A DNA stretch of 37,772 nt from Lentihominibacter faecis (GCF_014306095.1 NZ_JACRWC010000108.1:1-37772); one strand, 5' to 3'; positions 1 through 8,486 are shown, counted from the first letter of the stretch. Program-made: numbers and translations. The notes: a model not told the origin generated them from the letters alone.

Positions 1-1
1 A

Positions 2-988
2 GACAGGATGAACATCGAGGCGATTTCGACAGGATCTATGAGTCTGGATCTTGCAACCGGGATCGGTGGTGTTCCCAGAGGTCGTATCATCGAGGTGTTC
101 GGACCGGAATCTTCTGGTAAAACAACGCTGACGCTGCATGTGATCGCAGAAGTTCAGAAAACCGGAGGCAGGGCTGCTTTCATCGATGCAGAGCATGCAC
201 TGGATCCGGAATACGCCAGAAATCTGGGCGTTGACGTGGATGAACTGCTGGTATCTCAGCCGGATTACGGCGAACAGGCTCTGGAAATTGCAGAAATGCT
301 GGTTCGCAGCGGCGCCATCGATCTGGTGGTGGTAGACTCGGTAGCGGCACTGGTTCCGAAGCACGAAATCGAAGGAGCTATGGGAGACAGTGCGGTAGGT
401 TTGCAGGCAAGACTTATGTCACAGGCACTGCGTAAGCTGGCAGGTATCATCAACAAGACGAATACCACTATTATTTTTATCAATCAGCTGCGTGAGAAAA
501 TTGGTGTCATGTATGGCAGCAGTGAGACTACAACTGGCGGACGGGCGTTAAAATTTTTCTCATCCATGCGTCTGGATGTTAGACGAATCGAAAGCATCAA
601 GTCCGGGGATACTGTATTAGGGAACAGAACGAAGGTCAAAATCGTCAAGAATAAGGTGGCTCCTCCTTTTAAACAGGCGGAATTTGATATCATGTACGGC
701 AAAGGAATTTCCAAGACTGGTGATGTGATCGATTGTGCAGTAGAAGCTAAGGTCATTGACAAAGCCGGCTCCTGGTACAGCTTTGATGGCAACCGGATCG
801 GACAGGGAAGAGAAAACGTCAAGAAATATATGGAAGACAACCCGGAAATCTTCGAACAGGTAGAGCAGCTTTTGCTCGATTCATTGAAACAAAAAGATGA
901 AAAAAAGAATGATGATGAAGCTGCAGATATCCCGGGAATCGATGATGGTGAAATCTTCATTGATGAAGATGGCGTAATTATTGAATAA
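2..988 (+). CDS. recA: Recombinase RecA, 5' end cut by the window
   Basis: RecA is the cytoplasmic ATP-dependent DNA strand-exchange protein used in homologous recombination and SOS induction. The open frame runs in from the window edge: codons for D-R precede the first visible Met, and the conserved N-terminal helix region of about 45-50 residues is missing, so that Met is internal and not the start. Visible motifs are Walker A (GPESSGKT), the Walker B region ([10 protein letters not shown]), the loop around [18 protein letters not shown], and [11 protein letters not shown]. The C-terminus is acidic, as is usual in RecA. The gene is followed directly by the rplU promoter with no obvious terminator. 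Family identity is certain. The true start lies outside the window. Confidence 0.97.
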   Translation, partial: DRMNIEAISTGSMSLDLATGIGGVPRGRIIEVFGPESSGKTTLTLHVIAEVQKTGGRAAFIDAEHALDPEYARNLGVDVDELLVSQPDYGEQALEIAEMLVRSGAIDLVVVDSVAALVPKHEIEGAMGDSAVGLQARLMSQALRKLAGIINKTNTTIIFINQLREKIGVMYGSSETTTGGRALKFFSSMRLDVRRIESIKSGDTVLGNRTKVKIVKNKVAPPFKQAEFDIMYGKGISKTGDVIDCAVEAKVIDKAGSWYSFDGNRIGQGRENVKKYMEDNPEIFEQVEQLLLDSLKQKDEKKNDDEAADIPGIDDGEIFIDEDGVIIE

Positions 989-1047
989 ACGCTGCGGATG
1001 GAAATCATGGCCAATTTGACCGAACGCGAAATGATTGAAAAATACAC

Positions 1048-1076
1048 TTTACAAGCCTCTTGAAATGTAGTATCAT
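1048..1076 (+). promoter_or_regulatory. Sigma-A-type promoter of rplU-rpmA
   Basis: A -35 box TTTACA at 1048-1053 and a -10 box TATCAT at 1071-1076 are separated by exactly 17 bp. Each matches the consensus at five of six positions. Transcription would begin near 1083, giving a leader of about 90 nt before rplU. Confidence 0.75.
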
Positions 1077-1082
1077 ATATGA

Positions 1083-1165
1083 ATGTAAGCCGCACGAACA
1101 AGGTTATGAAACGAGCTCAGCAGGAGATCGTACCTCGATAGGCGAGACTGGATAGAGGAGGTAAA
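1083..1165 (+). promoter_or_regulatory. Probable L21 leader (ribosomal-protein autoregulatory 5' UTR)
   Basis: Between the predicted transcription start and the rplU ribosome-binding site lies a purine-rich leader of about 80 nt with short complementary blocks around GAGCTC, GTACCTC and GGCGAGAC. In Firmicutes the same position upstream of rplU carries the Rfam L21_leader, which is proposed to bind L21 for feedback control. I infer the identity from position and leader length and have not folded it. A covariance-model search would settle it. Confidence 0.5.
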
Positions 1166-1173
1166 GACTTACA

Positions 1174-1671
1174 ATGTACGCAATTATTGAAACAGGTGGA
1201 AAACAGTACAGAGTTGAAAACGGAGACCGGATCGCAGTTGAAAAACTGGGAGTTGAAGACGGAGCAAAAGTTGTATTCGACAAGGTCCTCGTAGTAGGTG
1301 ACGGAGCTGATATCAAAGTAGGAGCACCTTATGTAGACGGAGTTACTGTTGAAGGAAACGCTATTGAAACTGGCAAGGGCAAGAAGGTTATCATCTTCAA
1401 GTACAAGGCTAAGAAAGACTACAGAAAGAAACAGGGTCACAGACAGCCATATACTTTAGTTGAAATCACTTACATCGCAGGAAAAGCTGCACCGGCAGCA
1501 GCTGCTAAGGAAGAAGCTCCTGTAGAAGAGAAGAAGGCTGTTAAGAAGCCGTCTCTGAAATCGATGAAGAAGGCTGAACTGATCGAGTTCGCGAAAGAAA
1601 ACAACATCGAGATCAACGAAAAGGCTACGAACGCAGTAATGATCGAAACGATCGAAGCTGCTTTAAAGTAA
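1174..1671 (+). CDS. rplU: 50S ribosomal protein L21 with C-terminal SAP/Rho-N-like extension
   Basis: The first ~103 residues are a complete L21 (begins [19 protein letters not shown] and ends near the [10 protein letters not shown] block), a large-subunit protein that binds 23S rRNA. The 165-aa product is about 60 residues longer than usual. An Ala/Glu/Lys linker (about residues 108-127) leads to a compact helical tail containing [20 protein letters not shown], which looks like a HeH/SAP or Rho N-terminal helix-extended-loop-helix nucleic-acid-binding fold. The strong ribosome-binding site GGAGG lies about 10 nt before the ATG. rpmA follows 53 bp downstream with no terminator, so the two are co-transcribed. 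L21 is certain. The tail's fold is inferred. Confidence 0.95.
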   Translation: MYAIIETGGKQYRVENGDRIAVEKLGVEDGAKVVFDKVLVVGDGADIKVGAPYVDGVTVEGNAIETGKGKKVIIFKYKAKKDYRKKQGHRQPYTLVEITYIAGKAAPAAAAKEEAPVEEKKAVKKPSLKSMKKAELIEFAKENNIEINEKATNAVMIETIEAALK

Positions 1672-1724
1672 GCAACACACAAGAAAGTATTTTTATTTTG
1701 ATATAGCGAGGAGGTGTCTGGTCG

Positions 1725-1985
1725 ATGGCAAGTAAAAAAGGTGTAGGTAGCTCGAAGAACGGTCGTGATAGTGAGTCGAAACGTTTAGGCGTGAAGACAG
1801 GTGACGGTCAGTTCGTAAGTGCCGGCAGCATTCTGGTAAGACAGAGAGGAACGAAGTTCCACCCAGGTAACAATGTTGGAATCGGCGGGGATGATACTTT
1901 ATTTGCGAAGGTTGACGGAGCTGTTAAGTTCGAAAGATATGACAAGACTAGAAAGCAAGTAAGTGTATATCCGAAAGAAGCGTAA
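1725..1985 (+). CDS. rpmA: 50S ribosomal protein L27
   Basis: L27 is a large-subunit protein whose N-terminus reaches the peptidyl-transferase centre. The 86-residue product starts [19 protein letters not shown] and ends VSVYPKEA, matching the whole family core. The GAGGAGG ribosome-binding site about 9 nt upstream fixes this ATG. Most Firmicutes instead make a precursor with a short N-terminal extension removed by the protease Prp, whose gene usually sits between rplU and rpmA. Here both the extension and prp are absent, which is self-consistent. A terminator follows at 1998. Confidence 0.97.
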   Translation: MASKKGVGSSKNGRDSESKRLGVKTGDGQFVSAGSILVRQRGTKFHPGNNVGIGGDDTLFAKVDGAVKFERYDKTRKQVSVYPKEA

Positions 1986-1997
1986 CCGATAATTCTG

Positions 1998-2027
1998 AGC
2001 CCCTATTTTATAGGGGCTTTCTTTTTT
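1998..2027 (+). terminator. Rho-independent terminator after rpmA
   Basis: AGCCCCTAT and ATAGGGGCT form a perfect 9-bp stem with a 3-nt loop, followed by a T-rich run (TTTCTTTTTT). It lies 12 bp past the rpmA stop and separates the ribosomal-protein unit from obgE. Confidence 0.9.
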
Positions 2028-2082
2028 CTCTCACATTTTATGAAACAGGAATGCAGGGAACGGGACCCGGAGAGGAGGACGC

Positions 2083-3387
2083 ATGTTTGTAGATAGAGCG
2101 AAAATATTTATAAGATCCGGCAAGGGCGGCAATGGAGCGGTATCATTTCGAAGAGAACCTTTTGTTCCAGAAGGCGGACCGGATGGCGGAGACGGCGGCA
2201 AAGGCGGAGATGTCATCTTTGAGGCAGATGAAAATATGCGCACACTGATGGATTTTCGTTATAAAAGAAAATACGAAGCCGAAAACGGTCAGGATGGCAT
2301 GAAGAAAAAACGTTATGGCAAGAATGGCGAAGACCTGATCATAAAAGTGCCGGTCGGTACGGTTGTGATCGACGAGGAATCCGGACTGGTGATGAAAGAT
2401 TTGAAGAAACACGGGGAATCTTTCGTTGCAGCCAAGGGCGGCAAAGGCGGCAAGGGCAATACGAAGTATGCAACCTCTACGCGTCAGGCCCCAAATTTTG
2501 CAGAAGCGGGCGGATTTGCCAAAGAACGAAATGTGATCCTGGAAATGAAGTTGATCGCTGACGTAGGCCTGGTAGGATTCCCAAATGTAGGGAAATCTAC
2601 GCTGCTTTCTGTTTCTACAAGTGCTAAGCCGAAGATCGCAAATTACCACTTTACAACGATCGATCCTAATCTGGGAGTCGTTAAAATTTATGATACCAGC
2701 TTCGTTATGGCGGATATTGCGGGGATCATTGAGGGTGCTTCAGAGGGGGCTGGCCTGGGACACAGATTCCTGAAGCATATCGAACGCACCAAAGTTTTGA
2801 TCCATGTAGTGGATGTATCCGGAAGCGAAGGCAGAGATCCAAAGGAAGATTTCGATAAAATCAACAAAGAACTGGAACAGTACAGCGAAAAGCTGCTGAA
2901 AAAGCCTCAGATCGTAGCGGCTAATAAAATCGATCTTATTGGAGAAGATTCGGAAGAGTATCAGGATTTCAAAGCTTATGTAGAAGAACAGGGATATGAA
3001 GTATTCCCGATGTCAGCTCCGATCAATCAAGGTGTCCAGGAAGTCCTTGCAGCTGCTGCCGACAAGCTGCAGCAGGTTCTGGCAGAACCGCAGGAAGAGG
3101 ACGATTATGAACTGTTCGATTTTGAAAAGGATGAAAATGATCCGGATTATCGAACGGTTACTGTTTCCTACGATGGAAATTCTTTTGTTCTGCATGGGAA
3201 ACAGCTGCTTAAGATCTTTAATTCCACCAACTTCACTGATTTCGGGTCGCTCAGATATCTGTACAAGTACATTGAAAAGAGCGGTGCGATCGATCAAATG
3301 AAAGAAATGGGGATCGAAGATGGAGATATCATCAAGATCGAAGATTTTGAATTCGAGTATTACGATGAGGACTATTTTGAGGATTAA
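2083..3387 (+). CDS. obgE: GTPase Obg (ObgE/CgtA)
   Basis: Obg is an essential GTPase that binds the 50S subunit and acts in late ribosome assembly and stress signalling; in Bacillus it also affects sporulation. The 434-aa protein has all three expected parts. There is a glycine-rich Obg domain (residues ~1-158, with repeated GGxGG motifs), a G domain with P-loop GFPNVGKST near residue 165, DIAGIIEGA (G3) and NKIDL (G4), and a C-terminal OCT domain (about 350-430). The acidic tail is usual. The ribosome-binding site GGAGAGGAGG precedes the ATG. The rplU-rpmA-obgE order is standard for Firmicutes. Confidence 0.97.
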   Translation: MFVDRAKIFIRSGKGGNGAVSFRREPFVPEGGPDGGDGGKGGDVIFEADENMRTLMDFRYKRKYEAENGQDGMKKKRYGKNGEDLIIKVPVGTVVIDEESGLVMKDLKKHGESFVAAKGGKGGKGNTKYATSTRQAPNFAEAGGFAKERNVILEMKLIADVGLVGFPNVGKSTLLSVSTSAKPKIANYHFTTIDPNLGVVKIYDTSFVMADIAGIIEGASEGAGLGHRFLKHIERTKVLIHVVDVSGSEGRDPKEDFDKINKELEQYSEKLLKKPQIVAANKIDLIGEDSEEYQDFKAYVEEQGYEVFPMSAPINQGVQEVLAAAADKLQQVLAEPQEEDDYELFDFEKDENDPDYRTVTVSYDGNSFVLHGKQLLKIFNSTNFTDFGSLRYLYKYIEKSGAIDQMKEMGIEDGDIIKIEDFEFEYYDEDYFED

Positions 3388-3425
3388 TTATACCAAAGCC
3401 TGGTGTGGCGATCCTCTTGCACAGA

Positions 3426-3451
3426 GAAGATGCTTTTCGCATCTTCTTTTT
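3426..3451 (+). terminator. Rho-independent terminator after obgE
   Basis: GAAGATGC and GCATCTTC form an 8-bp stem with a 5-nt loop (TTTTC), followed by TTTTTC. It sits about 40 bp past the obgE stop. It also argues against the longer reading of the next gene, which would start upstream at 3403 and run through this hairpin. Confidence 0.85.
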
Positions 3452-3507
3452 TCTTGCATTCTGGAATATATATGAAACAGGATGCTTTACAGGCGAGAGG
3501 GGATGCT

Positions 3508-4014
3508 ATGAAAGAAAGACTGATGAAGCAGGTCGTTATGGTATTGCTGTTTGCAGTGGCGATGTTGCTGGCAGATCATTCTCATATCGATGTGTTACAG
3601 CGAGGGAGCGAAGCGATCCGTATGCAGATGGCTGCGGAGTATACCTGGGATGATGTGAAAAAGGCAGGCGATAAGACGGTTAAAACGGTGTCGTCTTTGC
3701 CGGGCAGGATAAATGGGGCGGTGCAGACAGTTACAGGAAAACCGGTATTAGGTGAACCCATTGATGAAAAAAGACATGGGAAACAGTCTTCCGTCTATGC
3801 TGTAGACAGCGGACAGGTCGTCGCCACAGGGGAAGATGAAACCATCGGAAAATACGTGCGGATCTCTCATGGGAAAGAAGGCGAGAGCCTTTACGGTAAT
3901 CTGGAAAAAATCCTGGTAAAGGTTCCTGTAAAGGTAAAGAAGGGACAGATCATCGGAACATACAACAACTCAAGTAAAAAGGAATTCTATTATTCATTTA
4001 ATGTGGTGGAATAA
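3508..4014 (+). CDS. Membrane-anchored degenerate LytM/M23-domain protein, SpoIVFA-like
   Basis: The 168-aa product has an N-terminal membrane anchor (about residues 7-25, VVMVLLFAVAMLLA) and a C-terminal LytM-like beta domain (about 85-168, with SGQVVATGEDETIGKYVRIS and VKKGQIIGTY). The M23 metal ligands (HxxxD and the late HxH) are not visible, so it is probably a non-catalytic scaffold. Next to rplU-rpmA-obg in Bacillus lies spoIVFA, a LytM-domain regulator of pro-sigma-K processing; synteny and architecture suggest a relative. No spoIVFB follows. I chose the ATG at 3508 because it has a purine-rich ribosome-binding site (GAGAGGGG) and follows the obgE terminator; a longer frame from 3403 would cross it. 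The specific SpoIVFA role is inferred. Confidence 0.75.
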   Translation: MKERLMKQVVMVLLFAVAMLLADHSHIDVLQRGSEAIRMQMAAEYTWDDVKKAGDKTVKTVSSLPGRINGAVQTVTGKPVLGEPIDEKRHGKQSSVYAVDSGQVVATGEDETIGKYVRISHGKEGESLYGNLEKILVKVPVKVKKGQIIGTYNNSSKKEFYYSFNVVE

Positions 4015-4035
4015 TGTCACGAAGAGGTGGAATTA

Positions 4036-4044
4036 TGGTATAAT
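4036..4044 (+). promoter_or_regulatory. Extended -10 promoter for the HD-domain gene
   Basis: TGGTATAAT gives a perfect -10 box (TATAAT at 4039-4044) with an extended TGn motif. The -35 region (near 4015-4020) is poor, as is typical for extended -10 promoters. It would drive the HD gene and the radical-SAM genes behind it. Confidence 0.6.
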
Positions 4045-4086
4045 AGATGCACTTGTGATCAGAAAAAAATATGAAAGGAACAGGAC

Positions 4087-4626
4087 ATGAAACATCCAAC
4101 AACAGAAGAATGTCTGAAACTTTTAGAAGAATATGGAACGCCGACTCGTGTCAAGGGACACTGTCGTGCTGTAGCGGATACAGCATGTCGCATCGGCAGA
4201 GCACTCAACCGGCATGGGCATCATTTTGATCTGGAGCTGGTAAATGCAGCCGGTTTGCTGCACGATATCGCGAGAGTGAAAGAACACCACTGGGACGTAG
4301 GAGCAGATTTTGCAGAAAAACTGGGCTATGTTCAGGAAGCAGCCATCATCCGGGTCCATATGACCTATTCTCCATTCCATCCGATAACGCAGGCGACGGA
4401 AACCGATCTGGTATGCCTGGCGGACAGGCTGGTAAAGGAAGATCGATATGTCGGGATCGATGAAAGAGTTCAGTACATTATCGATAAAGCCGTAAGAAAT
4501 GGTCATCCGGAGGCGGAACCTCGCATCCTGGAGAAAAAGGAAGAATTAAAGGAGTTTGTGCACGAGATCGAAGTGGAGATCCATATGACTGTGGATGAAC
4601 TCATGAAGTATGGCTACGCAGAATAG
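4087..4626 (+). CDS. HD-domain (HDIG) phosphohydrolase
   Basis: This 179-aa cytoplasmic protein carries the HD metal-binding signature. An early His in HCRAVADTACRIGRAL is followed by the HD pair in GLLHDIARVKEHHWD and a later His in IIRVHMTYSPFHP. HD domains of this type hydrolyse phosphate esters of nucleotides or nucleotide second messengers; the substrate cannot be read from the sequence. It resembles the HD modules that stand alone or are fused to MobA-like nucleotidyltransferases more than YqeK. The ATG is preceded by GAAAGGAACAGG. The radical-SAM gene begins 9 bp after its stop, so the two are co-transcribed. Confidence 0.85.
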   Translation: MKHPTTEECLKLLEEYGTPTRVKGHCRAVADTACRIGRALNRHGHHFDLELVNAAGLLHDIARVKEHHWDVGADFAEKLGYVQEAAIIRVHMTYSPFHPITQATETDLVCLADRLVKEDRYVGIDERVQYIIDKAVRNGHPEAEPRILEKKEELKEFVHEIEVEIHMTVDELMKYGYAE

Positions 4627-4635
4627 GGAGGACGA

Positions 4636-6489
4636 ATGAGCATCGATACACAGCTGGAAAAAATGCTGCGAAAAGTAGAAAAGCCCGCACGGTACACAGG
4701 CGGAGAAGTCAACAGCGTGAAGAAGGATCCGGAGCAGGTAAGTGTACGTTTTGGATTCGCATTTCCAGACACCTACGAGATCGGCATGTCGTACATGGGC
4801 ATGCAGATTTTATACAATATATTGAACAGGAATGAAAAAATCTACTGTGAGAGAATTTTTGCCCCGGCAGAGGATATGGAAGCGCTGATGCGTGAAGAAG
4901 GCAGGAAGCTGTTTACTCTGGAAACTTTCACGCCGGTAGACGAGCTGGACATAGTGGGGTTTACCCTGCAGTACGAGCTGTCATACACAAATGTGCTGAA
5001 TATTTTGGACCTGTCAGGCATGCCGCTGCATAGTGCAGATCGTGGAGAAGAATTTCCGGTCATTGTGGCAGGAGGTCCGTGCGCATATAATCCGGAGCCG
5101 CTGGCGGATTTCATCGATCTTTTTATGATCGGAGATGGCGAAGAATTATTAGAACAGGTTTGCCTGCTGAAAATGGAATGTGATTCTAAAAAGGAGTTTC
5201 TGCAAAGGGCCTGCAAACTGCAGGGCGTCTATGTGCCGGCGTTTTATGAGCCGATATACAATGAGAACGGTACGATCAAAGAAATCAAAAAACTTTATGA
5301 AGAGGCTCCTGATCGCGTGAAGCGAGCTGTTGTAGAAGATCTGGACAAGGCGGAATTCCCTGTAAAGAACATCGTTCCCTTTATCGATACGGTTCACGAC
5401 CGTTGCGTGGTGGAAACCTTTCGTGGATGTACCCGCGGATGCCGGTTTTGCCAGGCAGGGATGATCTACAGACCGGTACGGGAGCGTAAAAAAGAGACGA
5501 TCGAAAATCTTGCAAAGGAGCAGCTGGCCAATACGGGACACGAGGAACTATCACTGCTGTCTCTTTCTACCAGCGACTACTCTCAGTTTGAGCCTCTGGC
5601 AACAGATCTGATGAAAATGTGCGGCGAAAACAATGTTTCCCTTTCATTGCCTTCACTTCGCCTGGATTCTTTTTCCTTCCAGGTCCTTCAGGAGATCCAG
5701 AAGTATCGGAAGTCCGGACTGACATTTGCTCCGGAAGCCGGAAGTCAGAGACTTCGTGATGTGATAAATAAAAACATTACTGAAGAAAATATTTTCAGTG
5801 CCGTAGAACAGGCCATCGAGCTGGGATGGGAGCACATCAAGTTTTATTTCATGGACGGGCTTCCAGGAGAAACGTATGAAGACCTGGATGGGATCGGCAA
5901 GATCGCTTCAGACATCATGGATCTGAATTTTAAGCTGAAAGGCAGAAGAGGGGGCAGGTTCCGTGTGACAGTCAGTGTCTCCAATTTTGTACCAAAAGCA
6001 CACACGCCGTTTCAGTGGGCAGCACAAGACCGGCCGGAAGAGTTTCGCGCCAAGCATGATCATCTGGCGAAGCAACTTCATATCAAGGGTGTCACGTTCA
6101 ATTATCATGAAACGAAGACCAGTAATCTGGAAGCTATCTTTGCGAGGGGAGACAGGAAGGTTTGCAGGCTGCTGGAGCACGCTTATCATCTAGGCTGTAA
6201 GTTTGATGGATGGACAGAGTATTTCAAGCCGCAGCTGTGGGAACAGGCCTTTGCGGAAACGGGAACAGATCTGGAGTTTTACGCTTACAGAGAACGTGAT
6301 TACGAGGAGATCCTCCCATGGGATATCATAGATCCTCTTATCAGCCGAGAGTTTCTGATACGTGAGAATGAGAAGGCAAAGGCAGCGCAGGTAACGCCGG
6401 ACTGCCGCAGGGGATGTGCCGGATGCGGTATCAATCGATATGCTACCTGCTTTAAAAATGCAAAGTTTGAGGGGGTAGAACATGACTAG
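4636..6489 (+). CDS. B12-binding/radical SAM protein, TIGR03960 family
   Basis: The 617-aa protein has an N-terminal B12-binding-like region (about residues 30-190, with TYEIGMSYMGMQILYN and GGPCAYNPEPLADFID). A radical-SAM core follows, with the [4Fe-4S] motif C-x3-C-x2-C in FRGCTRGCRFCQAG. A C-terminal Cys-rich stretch (DCRRGCAGCGIN) could hold a second cluster. The family is conserved next to DUF2344 proteins, often with RNase G and rplU. Its substrate is not established to my knowledge, though a tRNA/rRNA modification role has been suspected. The stop overlaps the start of the next gene by 8 bp, indicating translational coupling. No rng (RNase G) gene is seen here. Confidence 0.92.
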   Translation: MSIDTQLEKMLRKVEKPARYTGGEVNSVKKDPEQVSVRFGFAFPDTYEIGMSYMGMQILYNILNRNEKIYCERIFAPAEDMEALMREEGRKLFTLETFTPVDELDIVGFTLQYELSYTNVLNILDLSGMPLHSADRGEEFPVIVAGGPCAYNPEPLADFIDLFMIGDGEELLEQVCLLKMECDSKKEFLQRACKLQGVYVPAFYEPIYNENGTIKEIKKLYEEAPDRVKRAVVEDLDKAEFPVKNIVPFIDTVHDRCVVETFRGCTRGCRFCQAGMIYRPVRERKKETIENLAKEQLANTGHEELSLLSLSTSDYSQFEPLATDLMKMCGENNVSLSLPSLRLDSFSFQVLQEIQKYRKSGLTFAPEAGSQRLRDVINKNITEENIFSAVEQAIELGWEHIKFYFMDGLPGETYEDLDGIGKIASDIMDLNFKLKGRRGGRFRVTVSVSNFVPKAHTPFQWAAQDRPEEFRAKHDHLAKQLHIKGVTFNYHETKTSNLEAIFARGDRKVCRLLEHAYHLGCKFDGWTEYFKPQLWEQAFAETGTDLEFYAYRERDYEEILPWDIIDPLISREFLIRENEKAKAAQVTPDCRRGCAGCGINRYATCFKNAKFEGVEHD

Positions 6490-8398
6490 GTATATTATGC
6501 AGTTTTCAAAGACGGGGACGAGCTGTTATATCTCTCACCTTGATCTGGTGCGTGTATTTCACCGGGCATTTAAGCGGGCAGGTATTAAACTGGAATATTC
6601 TAAGGGATTCAATCCGCATCCTAAGATGGGATTCGCACAGCCTTTATCTCTGGGATATACGGGAATGCGGGAATATATTGAGTTTGAAACCAAGGAGGAG
6701 CATGCTCCCGAAGATCTGGGCGAGATGTTGAAAGCACAGATGCCGGACGGGATCGATATTCATCTGTGTCAGTTCCTGGAATATCCTAAAAAGACGCTGG
6801 CGTCGGTAACGGAAGCAGCTGTTTATACAGTGTCGATCCCTTTGAAAAAAAGCGTGCAGATGAAGGCGGATGCCTGTAAAGAGCTTTATCTGGGACAGGA
6901 TCAGATCATTGTCTTAAAGAAACAGAAGAAAAAGAAAGATCTGGTTGAGATAGACATCAAACCGAAGATACGTGAAATCGAATTTCTGCCGCTGTCAAAG
7001 AGTCTGCAGATCAAAATGAAAATCGATGCGGGAAGCAATTCCAATCTCAGTCCGGAGCAGGTGATCGATTCGGTGCTCCGGTGTTTTGCGATCGATACGG
7101 ATCGCAGTGAAATCAGTGTTACCAGACATTTGATCTTTTTTAGAGAAGCTGTTTCGCTGCCAGATGCAGCCGGTTGTGCTCCCGAGCTTGAAAGATGGGG
7201 AATGCAGGAGGAAGATAAGGCGGCATGGGACCAGATGGACAGGATCATGGAGAAAAGCGAAATATTGAAAAATATGCAAAAAGAACGGCTGAGCAAAGTG
7301 ATGATCCTGGTGATCGATGGCTGTGCTCCCGCTTATATCTCGCCGGAGCATGCTCCGCAGCTGCATAAACTGGCGAAGGAAACGGGATTTGCAAAGAAAG
7401 TACAATGTGCGATGCCATCGGTGACAAATGTCAATCATGCGTGTATTCTGTCTGGAAAGTGGCCCATGGATGCAGGCGTGATAGGGAATTACTATTATGA
7501 CCCGGAAACAGAAGAAGAAGGCTTTATTGAAGAACGGGGCTATATGAAAGCGGAGACGCTTTTGCAGTATTATAAAAAGCTGGATAAGAAAACCGCTTTG
7601 CTTACGGTAAAGGGAAAGGTCCTCGGCGTATATGGAGATGGTGCAGATATCGGGCTTAGTGCACAGGAACCCGATCCTGCTGTGCTGGAGCGATATGATT
7701 TGTCGCCGGCGCCAGCCATCAACAGCGTGGAAGCAACGGAATGGATCGTGCGAGCAGCTGCGGAATGTATTCGAAAAGATGACCCGGATCTGGTATACTG
7801 CACGACTAATGATTATGTATTTCATCATTTTGAACCAGGAACGCCGGAAGCATGTGCGCAGATCAAAGCGATCAATGACATCGTCAGTGAGATCGCAGAA
7901 CTGGATCCGGATCGTCAGATCTACATTACGGCAGATCATGGGATGAATCAGAAGCATACGATTGTGAATTTTTCGCAGATCGCAAAAAATGCCGGTTTTG
8001 ATGTATTCTGTCTGCCACCGTTAAAAGATCGTTACATTGAGAATCATATCTATCAGGAAGGCGGTCTGCTGTATGTATTTTTGAAAAATCCTGTACAGGC
8101 TACGGATTTCCGTCGCTTTGCAGAAGAGCATCCGCTGGTGGAACGTGTACTGGACAGTAAACAGGCCGCAGTGGAATATTATCTGCCACCGGACAAAATC
8201 GGCGATTTTGTATTGCTTGCAGGTGAGGATATCGCTTTTGGAGAAGTAGAAGGTGAGTCGATCCATACAGAAGATTCCAGAACCCATGGATCTTTGTATG
8301 AGAGGGAGATCCCGCTGATAGGCATCAATACACAGCCGAAAGGAGAACGCTTCCAATACCACAAGGATGTGGCCAGGTATCTGATGGGAATGTCGTAA
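6482..8398 (+). CDS. Fusion: DUF2344 (TIGR03936) domain + phosphonoacetate hydrolase-like alkaline-phosphatase-superfamily domain
   Basis: Residues ~1-225 are a DUF2344 domain (YISHLDLVRVFHRAFKRAG, SKGFNPHPKMGFAQPLSLG), the usual partner of the upstream TIGR03960 protein. After a linker (about 225-270) comes a full phosphodiesterase/PhnA-like domain. Its expected metal and nucleophile residues are all visible: D279 (VIDGC), T315 (MPSVTNVNH), D444 and H448 (NDYVFHH), D485-H486 (ADHGM) and H602 (SRTHGS). The block GVIGNYYYDPETEEE also recalls phosphonoacetate hydrolase. A normal DUF2344 protein is about 230 aa; this one is 638 aa in one open frame. An internal ATG at 7301 lacks a good ribosome-binding site. 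The substrate is unknown. A true fusion is the simplest reading; a lost stop between adjacent genes is the alternative. Confidence 0.85.
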   Translation: MTRYIMQFSKTGTSCYISHLDLVRVFHRAFKRAGIKLEYSKGFNPHPKMGFAQPLSLGYTGMREYIEFETKEEHAPEDLGEMLKAQMPDGIDIHLCQFLEYPKKTLASVTEAAVYTVSIPLKKSVQMKADACKELYLGQDQIIVLKKQKKKKDLVEIDIKPKIREIEFLPLSKSLQIKMKIDAGSNSNLSPEQVIDSVLRCFAIDTDRSEISVTRHLIFFREAVSLPDAAGCAPELERWGMQEEDKAAWDQMDRIMEKSEILKNMQKERLSKVMILVIDGCAPAYISPEHAPQLHKLAKETGFAKKVQCAMPSVTNVNHACILSGKWPMDAGVIGNYYYDPETEEEGFIEERGYMKAETLLQYYKKLDKKTALLTVKGKVLGVYGDGADIGLSAQEPDPAVLERYDLSPAPAINSVEATEWIVRAAAECIRKDDPDLVYCTTNDYVFHHFEPGTPEACAQIKAINDIVSEIAELDPDRQIYITADHGMNQKHTIVNFSQIAKNAGFDVFCLPPLKDRYIENHIYQEGGLLYVFLKNPVQATDFRRFAEEHPLVERVLDSKQAAVEYYLPPDKIGDFVLLAGEDIAFGEVEGESIHTEDSRTHGSLYEREIPLIGINTQPKGERFQYHKDVARYLMGMS

Positions 8399-8424
8399 AA
8401 CAAGTTAAAACCGAAAGAAAACGG

Positions 8425-8464
8425 AAACCGTATTTTCTGTAAAAAGAAGGTACGGTTTTTTATT
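8425..8464 (+). terminator. Probable terminator after the DUF2344 fusion gene
   Basis: AAACCGTA (8425-8432) pairs with TACGGTTT (8451-8458), with an 18-nt loop, and is followed by TTTTATTT. The loop is long but the U-rich tail is good. Confidence 0.65.
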
Positions 8465-8486
8465 TGCAGAAAATAACAGGGAAATA

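Noticed and set aside
3403..3507. Longer N-terminus for the SpoIVFA-like protein
   Set aside because: It would run through the obgE terminator hairpin and lacks a ribosome-binding site, whereas 3508 has one followed by a membrane anchor.
6995..7957. Minus-strand frame of 320 codons
   Set aside because: It is a shadow of the DUF2344-phosphatase fusion gene. It is Cys/His/Arg-rich with no recognisable domain.
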